Below, in pieces: positions 17,122 to 27,742 of a DNA stretch of 64,000 bases (its first letter is position 1; every line of letters begins with the position of its first letter). Under the pieces are notes generated by a model. That model was not told the origin of the DNA and ran no database searches. It saw only the letters and a list, made by a program, of their open reading frames with translations. Position numbers and translations under genes: made by a program. The stretch comes from Rhodospirillum rubrum ATCC 11170. GTDB lineage: Bacteria > Pseudomonadota > Alphaproteobacteria > Rhodospirillales > Rhodospirillaceae. The DNA lies in the NCBI RefSeq assembly GCF_000013085.1, contig NC_007643.1, forward strand, positions 2,093,001 to 2,157,000, given 5' to 3'.

Positions 17122-17129
17122 CACCAAGG

Positions 17130-17816
17130 TCATCCCTGGCCCTGAAGCGCCACGACGACCAGCAGCACGGCGGCGGCGATCGCCGCCCAAATCAGGAAAC
17201 GCCAAGACGGCAGCCGCGAGGGCGCAGACGGCTCGGAAACCAGATCGGCCGGGGCGGTCGACAGCGGATTGGGCGGCAAGGCGACGGCCTCTTCGGCAAA
17301 GGCGCTTATCGTCCGATCCTCGGCGGCCGGAGCCCCTTCGCTCTCGCCCGAAAGCCGCGCCTGTTCGGGCAAAGGGGCGCCGCCGACGAGGACACTGAAG
17401 CGGGCGAAGAAATCGGCGGCCGTTTTATCGGCGACGCCGCGCACCAGCCGGGCGCCGACGCTGGCCAACTTGCCGCCAACCTCGGCGTCGGCGCTGTAGT
17501 CAAGAACGGTCTCCTCGCCGTCCACCGCCAAATCCACCCGCGCCTTGCCTTTGACGAAGCCGGCCACCCCGCCCTGGCCGCGAATAACCAGCAGGCAACC
17601 CTGCGGTGGATCGCTGTCCTCCATGTCGACGGTTCCGGCGAAACGCGCCGAAACCGGCCCGACCTTGACCTTCACCTTGCCGGAAAAGGTGGTTTCCGAG
17701 GTTCTTTCCAAGTCCTCGCAGCCATCGATACACTGCTTTAAGATGTCAGGATCCATCAGCCCCCGCCAAACCTGGTTACGGGGGGCCGGAATACGATACG
17801 TTCCCGTGAAATCCAT
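17130..17816 (-). CDS. CoxG-like SRPBCC protein with a C-terminal membrane anchor
   Basis: This 228-residue protein has an SRPBCC/CoxG ligand-binding domain at residues about 1-150 (MDFTGTYRIPAPRNQVWRGL, DPDILKQCIDGCEDLER, KVKVGPVSARFAG, YSADAEVGGKLASVGARLV), a Pro/Ala-rich linker, and one C-terminal transmembrane helix (about 205-222, FLIWAAIAAAVLLVVVAL). CoxG homologues attach CO dehydrogenase to the membrane in some bacteria or carry quinones. No cox genes are nearby, so the partner is unknown. The tail anchor with a cytosolic domain fits a recruitment factor. Confidence 0.8.
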   Translation of the reverse strand: MDFTGTYRIPAPRNQVWRGLMDPDILKQCIDGCEDLERTSETTFSGKVKVKVGPVSARFAGTVDMEDSDPPQGCLLVIRGQGGVAGFVKGKARVDLAVDGEETVLDYSADAEVGGKLASVGARLVRGVADKTAADFFARFSVLVGGAPLPEQARLSGESEGAPAAEDRTISAFAEEAVALPPNPLSTAPADLVSEPSAPSRLPSWRFLIWAAIAAAVLLVVVALQGQG

Positions 17817-17943
17817 TCCCTGTCGCCTTTTTTATGAAAGAGCGGCGCTTTTGAAGACCCGACTCCGCGCGGCGCCCCGCTGGACCTGACCCCGACGACC
17901 GATCTTCCCGGGGCCGCCCTGGACGAGATATAGGAATGCCTGC

Positions 17944-18915
17944 GTGCTTGGAAAACCTGTTGTTCTTGTCACCCGCACCCTCCCCGCGGCCGTCGAGGAG
18001 CGGCTGCTTGGGGATTACGATGTTTGGCTGAACCGCGACGACCGGCCAATCCCCCCCGAAGACCTGCCCGCTCTGGCCCGGCGCCTTGGCGCCCAGGCGA
18101 TGCTGGTGACGCCCACGGACAGGCTTGAGCGAGCCGTTATCGAGGCCTTGCCTAACAGCGTCGCCATCATCGCCAGCTTCTCGGTGGGCTACGAGCATAT
18201 CGACCACAATGCCGCCGCCCGCCGGGGCATTCTGGTGACCAATACGCCGGGCGTCCTCAGCGACGCCACCGCCGATATCGCCTTGTTGCTGATGCTGGGC
18301 GCGGCGCGGCGCGCCTCGGAAGGCGAGCGGCTGGTGCGCAGCGGCTATTGGAAAGGACTAACCCCGGTGCAATTGCTCGGGCGCCACCTGCACGGCCAGC
18401 GCCTGGGCATCCTGGGCATGGGGCGGATCGGTCAGGCCCTGGCCGAGCGCGCCCGGCCGCTTGGCCTGGAGATCCATTACCACAACCGCACGCCGATTGC
18501 CGAAGACGCGGCCAAGGGGGCGATCTTCCATGCCACGGTCGAGGATTTGCTGGCGGTCAGCGACGTGCTCAGCCTGCACTGCCCGGCAACACCCCTGACC
18601 CGCAAGCTGCTCAACGCCGAGCGCCTCGCCCTGCTGCCGCCGGGCGCCATCGTCGTCAACACAGCGCGCGGTATCCTGATCGATGACGAGGCCCTGATCG
18701 CCGCCCTGAACAGCGGTCAGGTTTTCGCCGCCGGGCTCGATGTTTACGACAACGAACCCGACCTTCATCCGGCCTACCGCAGCCTGCCCAATGTTTTCCT
18801 GCTGCCCCACCTGGGCAGCGCGACGATCGAAACCCGAACCGCCATGGGCTTCTTGGCCCTGGATAATCTTGACGCCTATTTCGGCGGCCGCGAGCCGCCC
18901 CACCGGATCGCCTGA
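17944..18915 (+). CDS. D-2-hydroxyacid dehydrogenase (glyoxylate/hydroxypyruvate reductase type)
   Basis: A 323-residue NAD(P)-dependent dehydrogenase. Catalytic residues are all present: Arg in NTARGILID, Glu in YDNEPDLHP, and His in LLPHLGSAT. The dinucleotide motif is LGILGMGRIGQALAERA. The sequence is closest in type to glyoxylate or 2-ketogluconate reductases; the actual substrate is inferred. Translation starts at GTG 17944 with AGGA nine bases upstream; an ATG at 17937 is out of frame. phaC starts 43 bases downstream on the same strand, so they may be co-transcribed, though a functional link is not evident. Confidence 0.88.
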   Translation: MLGKPVVLVTRTLPAAVEERLLGDYDVWLNRDDRPIPPEDLPALARRLGAQAMLVTPTDRLERAVIEALPNSVAIIASFSVGYEHIDHNAAARRGILVTNTPGVLSDATADIALLLMLGAARRASEGERLVRSGYWKGLTPVQLLGRHLHGQRLGILGMGRIGQALAERARPLGLEIHYHNRTPIAEDAAKGAIFHATVEDLLAVSDVLSLHCPATPLTRKLLNAERLALLPPGAIVVNTARGILIDDEALIAALNSGQVFAAGLDVYDNEPDLHPAYRSLPNVFLLPHLGSATIETRTAMGFLALDNLDAYFGGREPPHRIA

Positions 18916-18958
18916 CCGCCCTTGGTCAGGCCGACCGTCCGAACGGGAGGGAAAGACC

Positions 18959-20761
18959 ATGACCGACACGCGCGCCGAAGCCGACTTAACCGAGGTTTGG
19001 CGGGCCTGGGCGGCCTGGGGCGAGAAAAGCCGGACGATGTGGGCAACGGCCCTGGGCGGCGCGGCGCCCCCCTCTTCCCCATCCCCCTCGGGGCCCGACC
19101 CGGCCGTTGGGGGCGGCCCGGCCGTCGGGGGCGACGCGGCGCGGGCCTTCCTTGAGGGGGTTTTGCGCCCTTCCCAACCCGTTCTGGACGCCCAGGCGGC
19201 CTGGGCCCGCGATATCGCGGCGCTGTGTCAGGCCGCCGCTAAGCGGCTGCGGGGCGAAGAGGCGGCGCCGGTGATCGAACCGGCGGGCGATGACAAGCGC
19301 TTCAAAGATGACGCCTGGACCAAGGATCCGCTGTTTGACACCCTGAAGCAGGGCTATCTGCTGACCGCCCGGCTGGTCGCCACCACCTTGGAAAACAGCG
19401 GCGGCGACCCGGCCTGCCGCCAGCGCCTCGCCTTTTATGGGCGTCAGGTGGTCGACGCCCTCGCCCCGACCAATTTCGCCGCCACCAATCCGCTGGTTCG
19501 GCGAACCGCCCTAGAAAGCGGCGGCAAAAGCCTGTTGAACGGGCTGGAAAATCTGTTGCGCGACCTGGAACGCGGCGGCGGCCGGCTGCGCCCGACGATG
19601 AGCGATGAAACCGCCTTCGAGGTTGGTCGCACCCTGGCCATGACGCCGGGCAAGGTGGTCTTTCAAAACGCCCTGATGCAGTTGATCTTATATGCGCCGA
19701 CCACGCCGAAGGTCCACAAACGGCCCTTGCTGGTGGTGCCGCCGTGGATCAATAAATTCTACATCCTGGATCTGACGGAAAAGAACTCGCTGATCAAATA
19801 CATGGTCGATCAGGGCTTCAGCGTGTTCGTCATCTCCTGGGTCAACCCCGATGCCGGCTTGGCGGAAACACGCTTCGAGGATTACCTCAGCCAGGGGCCG
19901 CTGGCCGCCATGGAGGTGATGGCCGAGATCACCGGCCAGCGCGCTCTCGGACTGGTCGGCTATTGCATCGGCGGCACCCTGACCGCCTGCACCCTGGCGG
20001 TACTGGCGGCGCGACGGGACCATCGGGTGAAATCGGCCACCCTGCTTACTACCCTGGTCGATTTTTCCGAGCCGGGCGAGTTGGGCGTTTTCATCGACCC
20101 GCCCCTGCTTGACGCCCTTGACGACCAGATGGCCCGCGACGGCGGGCTTGACGGCGACCTCTTGTCGATGGCCTTCAACATGCTGCGCGACAACGACCTG
20201 ATCTGGTCGGTCTTCATCAACAACTACCTGCTGGGCAAGACCCCCGCCGCCTTCGATCTGCTCTATTGGAACGGCGATTCAACGCGGATGCCCGCCGCCA
20301 TGCAGCGTTATTACCTGCGCGAGATGTACCAGAAGAACAAGCTCGTCCAGCCCGGCGGCCTGACCGTGCTTGGCCATGCCCTCGACCTGCGGCGCATTCG
20401 CACCCCGGTTTATCTTCTGTCGGCCCGCGACGATCACATCGCGCCGTGGACAAGCACCTTCAAGGCCACCGGGCTTTATGGCGGACCGCTGCGCTTCGTG
20501 CTGGCGGGCAGCGGCCATATCGCCGGGGTGATCAACCCGCCGGCCAAGGCCCGCTACGGCTATTGGACCAATGCGGACACCTCCCTGGAGGCCGAGTCCT
20601 GGCTAGAGGGCGCCACGCCCCACGGGGGCTCCTGGTGGCCCGATTGGGCGGCCTGGGCGGCCGGTTACGCTGGCCCCAAAGTCGCCGCCCGCGACCCGAC
20701 CAAAGGCCCCCGCCCGCCTTTGGAAGACGCGCCGGGATCTTACGTCAAGGTTAGGATCTGA
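18959..20761 (+). CDS. phaC: Class I poly(3-hydroxyalkanoate) synthase
   Basis: A 600-residue polymerase that forms PHA granules from (R)-3-hydroxyacyl-CoA. The lipase-box-like motif with the catalytic cysteine is GYCIGGTL; the other triad members are Asp in SARDDHIAPW and His in GSGHIAGVINPP. The N-terminal region (about 1-100) is low complexity, Ala/Gly/Pro-rich with a short duplicated PAVGG unit. The block YILDLTEKNSLIKYMVDQGF and VSWVNPD-like VISWVNPDAG are typical of PhaC. GGGAGG lies 9 bases before ATG 18959. No phaA, phaB or phaR are in the window, so the rest of the pathway is elsewhere. Confidence 0.95.
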   Translation: MTDTRAEADLTEVWRAWAAWGEKSRTMWATALGGAAPPSSPSPSGPDPAVGGGPAVGGDAARAFLEGVLRPSQPVLDAQAAWARDIAALCQAAAKRLRGEEAAPVIEPAGDDKRFKDDAWTKDPLFDTLKQGYLLTARLVATTLENSGGDPACRQRLAFYGRQVVDALAPTNFAATNPLVRRTALESGGKSLLNGLENLLRDLERGGGRLRPTMSDETAFEVGRTLAMTPGKVVFQNALMQLILYAPTTPKVHKRPLLVVPPWINKFYILDLTEKNSLIKYMVDQGFSVFVISWVNPDAGLAETRFEDYLSQGPLAAMEVMAEITGQRALGLVGYCIGGTLTACTLAVLAARRDHRVKSATLLTTLVDFSEPGELGVFIDPPLLDALDDQMARDGGLDGDLLSMAFNMLRDNDLIWSVFINNYLLGKTPAAFDLLYWNGDSTRMPAAMQRYYLREMYQKNKLVQPGGLTVLGHALDLRRIRTPVYLLSARDDHIAPWTSTFKATGLYGGPLRFVLAGSGHIAGVINPPAKARYGYWTNADTSLEAESWLEGATPHGGSWWPDWAAWAAGYAGPKVAARDPTKGPRPPLEDAPGSYVKVRI

Positions 20762-20844
20762 GGGGGCGCTTCGAGGGGGGCGGATCGGCATAGGGGCGAC
20801 TCACTTGTCGCGTTTTACTTCGTGCGTCACAACCAATTGAGCAA

Positions 20845-23682
20845 TTACCGAGACTGCCCCTTTAACCACGAATCATATAGAACATCTGCCCCGGGCATTT
20901 CCGGGATGGCCTCCTTCAGATAGATTTGAACTATCTCATTGTTGGCATCACGACTAGCTACAAAGGCAGCTTTTAATACTTGGTTGCGCTTGGAAAGGTT
21001 TTTCAGAACCTCAAAGCATAGAGCAAGATTCGTAAGAGAATAGGCAAGCCCTAGTGGCTCTTGTTCAATTCGATAGAGATCGACCGCCTTTTCATACAAA
21101 GATCGCGCCTTGTCCACCTGCCCCAACCGATATTCCAGAGCGCCGAGGCTCTTCAGCGTGTTGGCCTGACCAAGACCATTTGGCTCCTGCTGGAAAAGCC
21201 CGAGCGCCTTTTCATACAAGGATCGCGCTTTGTCCACCTGCCCCAACTGGCTTGCCAGATCACCGAGGCCGTGAAGCGTGTTGGCCTGACCAAGACCATG
21301 TTGCTCCTGTTGGAAAAGCCCGAGCGCCGTTTCATACAAGGATCGCGCCTTGTCCACCTGCCCCAACCGGCTTGCCAGATCGCCGAGGGCCTTTAGCGCG
21401 TTGGCCTGACCAAGACCTGATTGCTCCTGTTGGGAAAGCCCGAGCGCCTTTTCATACAAAGATCGCGCCTTGTCCACCTGCCCCAACCGGCTTGCCAGAT
21501 CGCCGAGACTCCGGAGCGTGTTGGCCGGCTGGATTCCTGCATCGGCCAGTTTTCTCAGCAAGGCGGGGCTCACAGCGATCCGCTGCTGGTAAATATCGCG
21601 AAGAAAATAACTCATACGGTTAAGCCAAAATTTGTTCTGAACATTGGATTCTAATTCACACTCAATTACAATAGAAATTGTATTGAAAAATTCTAGAATC
21701 CATTTCTTTGCTTTTAATGTTTCTGGACTTGAGTCAAAAGAAGAGGCTTTTTCGGCAAAAACCAAAAACAAGTCCAGGATCGGCTGTCGGCTTTTCCGCC
21801 AGCAAAAGCCATCTTGTTCGGTAACCGCGGCATATCGAGCATAGCGAGCCACGGGAGGGGGAAGAAACCACCGGTCTCCCCTTTTGGAAATCAAGTGGTG
21901 CACAGCAAGGCGGTGTCGCGCCAAGGTGGGCCATTGTCCGCGCCGCTCCACCTCTTCCAATACCGCTTCAGGAATCCCTTCTTCGAATAAAGCCATTAGG
22001 ACCCAGACGGACAAGGCGCCTGGTGTGGGGGCCAGGACCTCGGCCGTCAGCCGTAGGTTGAACGTTAAGTTGCTGGTGCGTGTATCATCCTCAACCCCAT
22101 CGCAGGCCAGCGCGGCCCCTTCTTCGTCCCAGCGGCGGCGCAGGGCATCAAAGGAAAGGCACATCCCCAAACGAGCCACCAGAACAAGGCTGAGGGCATG
22201 CCCCCCTAGTTTACCGATCACGAAGGCTTGCAACTCGTCATCCTTCGGAAGCGTCTGGGTGGGGGGCCACAAATCCCGAAACAGCGCCAAAGCATCGGGA
22301 GCCGATAGACATTTGATCTCGATAGGAGCTCCAAAAATAGTATCGAGACGAGTCCGTGATGAAGCCAGTATCCGAACACCCGGTTTTTGGGCCAAATCAC
22401 GCAGGGCATTCCGGCCTTCTTGGTCGTCGGCAACGCTTTCCAGATTATCCAGGTAGTACAATCCCACAGGGATCACGCCAAGAAGTTGCGCGAGACTTTC
22501 ACAATTTTCAATCCCGACAGCCTTCCCCACCTGGAGCACCAAGTCCGCCGAGCGGGCGCGATCGGGAACACGCACGTAATAGGCCACGGGACGGGGACTG
22601 GTGTGCAGCCAAGTTTTGAGGGCGGCCTTACAAACCTCGGTTTTCCCTACGCCTGCGACCCCGCCCACGACTTTGACCGGCTCGCTCCCCTTCAGAAAGG
22701 CCAGAACGTCGTTTTCTTGGGTTTTACGGCCATACACCTTGCCCTCGCGCGGGGATAGCCGGTTATCATCTGGACCAACAAGCCGCCCTGGTGGCATGTG
22801 AGCCGCTGGGTTTTCCTGGGCGGTACCGGACTCCAGGAGCTTCAACCCCACCCCTGTCGTCCCCATCCCACGATCGCCGGCGAGGGGGATGATCTTTTCC
22901 TTTAAGACGTGGCACAAAGACAAATGGATCTGCTGTTGCCGGTCGGGCGGCTTACAAATACTGATATGATCTTCCGCAAGACTGATGGGTTGGATTTCGG
23001 GAAGGCTGGGATCTGTACTGCCCGGATCGACCACCATCACCGTCGGCTCAATGCGCCGCAGCCAGCCACCAAAACCCCGGGGGCCAATCTTCACACCCCG
23101 TTTCTCGGCGTAAACGTATCCCTCGATTCCTCGCTCCTTGACCAGAGTCTGATATCGTCGGTTCAGTGTCCTCAGGTGTGGATCGTGGTGCTCAAGGTTG
23201 CCAACTGGCGGATTTATTCTGAGAAGGTATTTTATCACTCTTGCCAGCGTGGCGAGCTGGGCCCCGGAATGAGGCGTCGCAATAAAAACAACGCCGAGGA
23301 CGTGATCAACGATATGCTGAAATCTTCTATCTTCTTCGGCCCCATAGACTAGCGCCGTTTTGACCAAAATCCCCCCCAAACTGTGGGTTACGAACACAAG
23401 GGGTTTGCCTTTCAGGGCCGGAGCACTCGCCAAAAGGTCCATAACCTGTGAACCTTGGTCGGGGAGGGGCATGGCCTGATCCAACCAGCCAGAAAGCGCG
23501 GCATCGTACTCCAAGCTCCAGATGTCGCATCCGGTCTCTTCCCCTACCCAATGGGGCCAGCAGTCGTCCTTGGAGCAGGCGTCATGGCGCCAGGTTTCAA
23601 GCCAATGGCCATCAAGTCCGTGAACGAACAGAATGGCAGGCCTGTCGGACTGACCGGAATAGATAGGATGAAGACGCGCCAT
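20845..23682 (-). CDS. Alpha/beta-hydrolase - STAND P-loop NTPase - TPR protein (candidate NLR-like defence protein)
   Basis: A 945-residue, apparently stand-alone protein in a low-G+C insert. Residues about 1-265 are an alpha/beta-hydrolase of SERAC1/SesB type: ILFVHGLDGH, nucleophile Ser101 in THSLGG, FIATPHSG, and a likely catalytic His239 in AEDHISICKP. Residues about 315-545 look like a STAND/NB-ARC-type NTPase: KVYGR entry motif, Walker A GVAGVGKTEV (341-350), Walker B-like LYYLDNLE (408-415), ILASSRTR (438-445), and HALSLV near 495-500 in place of GLPLAL. A helical winged region (about 545-720) follows, then four 40-residue TPR-like repeats (721-880) and a tail. STAND proteins oligomerise after repeat-mediated ligand sensing. 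Here the sensed ligand and the hydrolase target are unknown; a defence role is inference. Confidence 0.82.
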   Translation of the reverse strand: MARLHPIYSGQSDRPAILFVHGLDGHWLETWRHDACSKDDCWPHWVGEETGCDIWSLEYDAALSGWLDQAMPLPDQGSQVMDLLASAPALKGKPLVFVTHSLGGILVKTALVYGAEEDRRFQHIVDHVLGVVFIATPHSGAQLATLARVIKYLLRINPPVGNLEHHDPHLRTLNRRYQTLVKERGIEGYVYAEKRGVKIGPRGFGGWLRRIEPTVMVVDPGSTDPSLPEIQPISLAEDHISICKPPDRQQQIHLSLCHVLKEKIIPLAGDRGMGTTGVGLKLLESGTAQENPAAHMPPGRLVGPDDNRLSPREGKVYGRKTQENDVLAFLKGSEPVKVVGGVAGVGKTEVCKAALKTWLHTSPRPVAYYVRVPDRARSADLVLQVGKAVGIENCESLAQLLGVIPVGLYYLDNLESVADDQEGRNALRDLAQKPGVRILASSRTRLDTIFGAPIEIKCLSAPDALALFRDLWPPTQTLPKDDELQAFVIGKLGGHALSLVLVARLGMCLSFDALRRRWDEEGAALACDGVEDDTRTSNLTFNLRLTAEVLAPTPGALSVWVLMALFEEGIPEAVLEEVERRGQWPTLARHRLAVHHLISKRGDRWFLPPPVARYARYAAVTEQDGFCWRKSRQPILDLFLVFAEKASSFDSSPETLKAKKWILEFFNTISIVIECELESNVQNKFWLNRMSYFLRDIYQQRIAVSPALLRKLADAGIQPANTLRSLGDLASRLGQVDKARSLYEKALGLSQQEQSGLGQANALKALGDLASRLGQVDKARSLYETALGLFQQEQHGLGQANTLHGLGDLASQLGQVDKARSLYEKALGLFQQEPNGLGQANTLKSLGALEYRLGQVDKARSLYEKAVDLYRIEQEPLGLAYSLTNLALCFEVLKNLSKRNQVLKAAFVASRDANNEIVQIYLKEAIPEMPGADVLYDSWLKGQSR
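21043..21522 (-). repeat. Four 120-bp tandem repeats coding TPR-like units
   Basis: Four units of exactly 120 bases each lie in the 3' part of the STAND-hydrolase gene. Blocks such as CGCGCCTTGTCCACCTGCCC recur (with minor changes) at about 21100, 21220, 21340 and 21460. In protein they read LGQVDKARSLYEKALGL with changes at few positions. Near-identity at the DNA level points to recent duplication or gene conversion. Confidence 0.92.
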
Positions 23683-23866
23683 TCCCGAGATCCCCTAATC
23701 TCATGGTTTCTGGACGGCTAGGCCCCCAGCCGATATTCCCAAAAAACGGGTAACAGACGAGGCCAATCGAAGCGCGCGGACAGCACACAGAACATGCCGT
23801 TCGACCTTTGATGGATAATAATCAAACACTCTTTTTTTTACTCTGAAATCCAGTCTTGGGCATATG
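23683..23866. other. Lower-G+C gap upstream of the STAND gene
   Basis: About 180 bases between the start of the STAND-hydrolase gene and the hppA terminator. It is A+T-richer than the surroundings (for example CACTCTTTTTTTTACTC near 23826-23842) and presumably holds the leftward promoter of the STAND gene. I see no tRNA fragment, integrase, transposase or clear direct repeat. Confidence 0.5.
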
Positions 23867-23900
23867 AAAACGGGGGCCCGGATCACTCTCCGGGCCCCCG
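23867..23900 (-). terminator. Rho-independent terminator after hppA
   Basis: CGGGGGCCCGGA (23871-23882) pairs over 12 bases with TCCGGGCCCCCG (23889-23900) around a TCACTC loop. On the hppA strand it is followed by TTTTC. It sits 25 bases after the hppA stop and separates this gene from the STAND gene. Confidence 0.88.
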
Positions 23901-23925
23901 CGTCGTTTTCCAGCGATCGCCGGAG

Positions 23926-26034
<2,109 letters not shown>

Positions 26035-26259
26035 GATTCGTTCGATCCCTCCCTGAATGGGCCTAACGGCGGGCAATGCGGAAAAACCCCGCCGCGATCG
26101 AATAGCCACATCGACCGCCGGGTCTTCGCCGCAAGGGTAGGGGCAGCCTGCCAGAACTACCCGCGGGGAGCAACCGAACAAGCGGCCGGACGGCGGCCAA
26201 ATGTCCAAAATGAAAGGAAAAAACCCCAAATTTGGCGCGCTTTCGCCGCCCTCCGCCGA

Positions 26260-26745
26260 TCAGTGTTCGTAATAGCCCTGAATCAGCACGTCGAGAACCA
26301 CATGGGGGCCCAAAACCCGGCTCGAAACCTCGAGCATCCGCGCTTTCAGCGCCCGCAGATCGACGGTATCGCGAGACTCCAGAGTGGTCGGGATGAAGTC
26401 CATCAGCGCCTTGAAATATTCCGCATGAAGGCGGTCGCCGGCCTTTTCAATCACCGGGATGCTTTCGGGGTCGACTTGAAGGCGCAGGCGGACGCTGACC
26501 CGCCGGCGCAGCTCGCCCTTGACGATGAACGGGATCTCGATCGGCTTCATCGGCAGGAAAACCGGTGGCGGCCCCAGCCGCTCGATCACCGTCGGCTCGC
26601 GCGCCGGGGCCTCCGCCGTCGGCGGGGCGGGAAACAGCCCCAGCATGTCGGGCAAGACGCCGAATTTCATGGCGGCCAAGCCCCCGCCGGCGATCACGGC
26701 GAGAAGAATGATCAAAAGGACGAGGATTTTCAGAATCTTCTTCAT
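26260..26745 (-). CDS. FliL-like single-pass membrane protein
   Basis: A 161-residue protein with an N-terminal transmembrane helix (about residues 5-27, ILKILVLLIILLAVIAGGGL), a Pro-rich linker, and a C-terminal domain (about 70-161) whose pattern (RRRVSVRLRLQVDPES, AEYFKALMDFIPT, LRALKARML, VVLDVLIQGYYEH) resembles the periplasmic domain of FliL, the flagellar stator-associated protein. It sits 6 bases downstream of thiL in the riboflavin-gene run and not with flagellar genes. Other possibilities are a generic SPFH/stomatin-like membrane protein. Two stator gene pairs exist elsewhere in the window, so a motor-related role is possible but unproven. Confidence 0.6.
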   Translation of the reverse strand: MKKILKILVLLIILLAVIAGGGLAAMKFGVLPDMLGLFPAPPTAEAPAREPTVIERLGPPPVFLPMKPIEIPFIVKGELRRRVSVRLRLQVDPESIPVIEKAGDRLHAEYFKALMDFIPTTLESRDTVDLRALKARMLEVSSRVLGPHVVLDVLIQGYYEH

Positions 26746-26751
26746 CGTTCC

Positions 26752-27735
26752 TCATTCCCCATGGGACCACCCCGCGGCCACTACGGCCACGCTCTTGCCA
26801 TCGGCGTCGCGCACATCCACAGCACTTCCGGCCACCACTTCGCCGATGCGGGTCACCGCCACCCCGGTCGCCGCCGTGGTCGCCGCCACCGCGTCGCGAT
26901 CGGCGACGGCGGCGGTAAACAGCAGTTCGTAATCATCCCCGCCGCCCAGCACCGCCTGGAACAGGGCGGGATGATCGGCGATCACCGTCGCGGCGGCCTC
27001 GGAAAGCGGCAAGGCCGGCGCATCGATGACCAGCCCCACCCGCGACGCCGCGCACAGATGGCCGGCATCGGCGCACAGGCCATCGGAAATATCCATGCAG
27101 CCATGGGCCAGCCCGCGCAGCGCCAGCCCCAAGCCAACGCGCGGCCGTGGCAGGCGATAGCGCTCGACCAGATGGGCCCGCAAATCCTCCGCCAGACCGA
27201 GGATCTGGCCCTGGCGAACCCGCAAGCCAAGGGCGCCGTCGCCCAGGGTTCCCGAAACCCACAGGTCATCGCCAACCTGGGCGGCGCTACGGGTCAGCGG
27301 CACATGGCCGTCCATCGATCCAAGGATGGTGATCGAGAATTGGGCGGGACCGGGGGTGGAGACCGTATCGCCGCCAAGCAGGCCAACGGAAAAATCGGCG
27401 AGGTCGGCGCCCAGACCGCGGGCGAAGCCCTCCATCCAGGCGTCATCGAGCGCGGGGGACAGGGCGGCGGTGAGCAGCACGCCAACCGGCTTGGCCCCCA
27501 TCGCCGCCATATCCGACAAATTGGTGCGCAGGCATTTGCGGGCGATGGTGTCGGGGGGATCATCGGCGAGGAAATGCACGTCGCAGACCAGGGCGTCGGC
27601 GCTGACCACCAGATCGCCCCTGCCCCGCCAGTCGAGCACGGCGGCATCGTCGCCCAGGCCAAGCGCGGCGGGACAGCTTGCGGCGAGCGGAGCGAAAACC
27701 TCGCCGATCAGCGCGAATTCGCCCCGCCGCGCCAT
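26752..27735 (-). CDS. thiL: Thiamine-monophosphate kinase
   Basis: A 327-residue kinase that converts thiamine monophosphate to thiamine diphosphate. N-terminal GEFALIGEVFAPLA, LGLGDDAAVLDW, VSADALVCDVHF and NLSDMAAMGAKPVGVL are the typical PurM-like ATP and metal-binding motifs. Later LGGDTVSTPGP, DISDGLCADAGHLC and GGGDDYELLFTA are also typical. It starts 7 bases after the nusB stop and is part of the leftward riboflavin run. A thiamine-family regulator or riboswitch is not visible. Confidence 0.93.
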   Translation of the reverse strand: MARRGEFALIGEVFAPLAASCPAALGLGDDAAVLDWRGRGDLVVSADALVCDVHFLADDPPDTIARKCLRTNLSDMAAMGAKPVGVLLTAALSPALDDAWMEGFARGLGADLADFSVGLLGGDTVSTPGPAQFSITILGSMDGHVPLTRSAAQVGDDLWVSGTLGDGALGLRVRQGQILGLAEDLRAHLVERYRLPRPRVGLGLALRGLAHGCMDISDGLCADAGHLCAASRVGLVIDAPALPLSEAAATVIADHPALFQAVLGGGDDYELLFTAAVADRDAVAATTAATGVAVTRIGEVVAGSAVDVRDADGKSVAVVAAGWSHGE

Positions 27736-27742
27736 GGCCGGG

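Noticed and set aside
20762-20844. att site or direct repeat at the edge of the low-G+C insert
   Set aside because: No matching sequence of useful length was found on the other side (23683-23866).
21043-21522. CRISPR-like array
   Set aside because: Units are 120 bases, contiguous and in frame with the coding sequence; there are no alternating repeats and spacers of CRISPR size.
21054-21623. Forward reading frame with repeating HTRIALCPPAPTGLP-like units
   Set aside because: It is the antisense of the TPR-coding 120-bp repeats, so its repetition is inherited and is no independent evidence for a gene.
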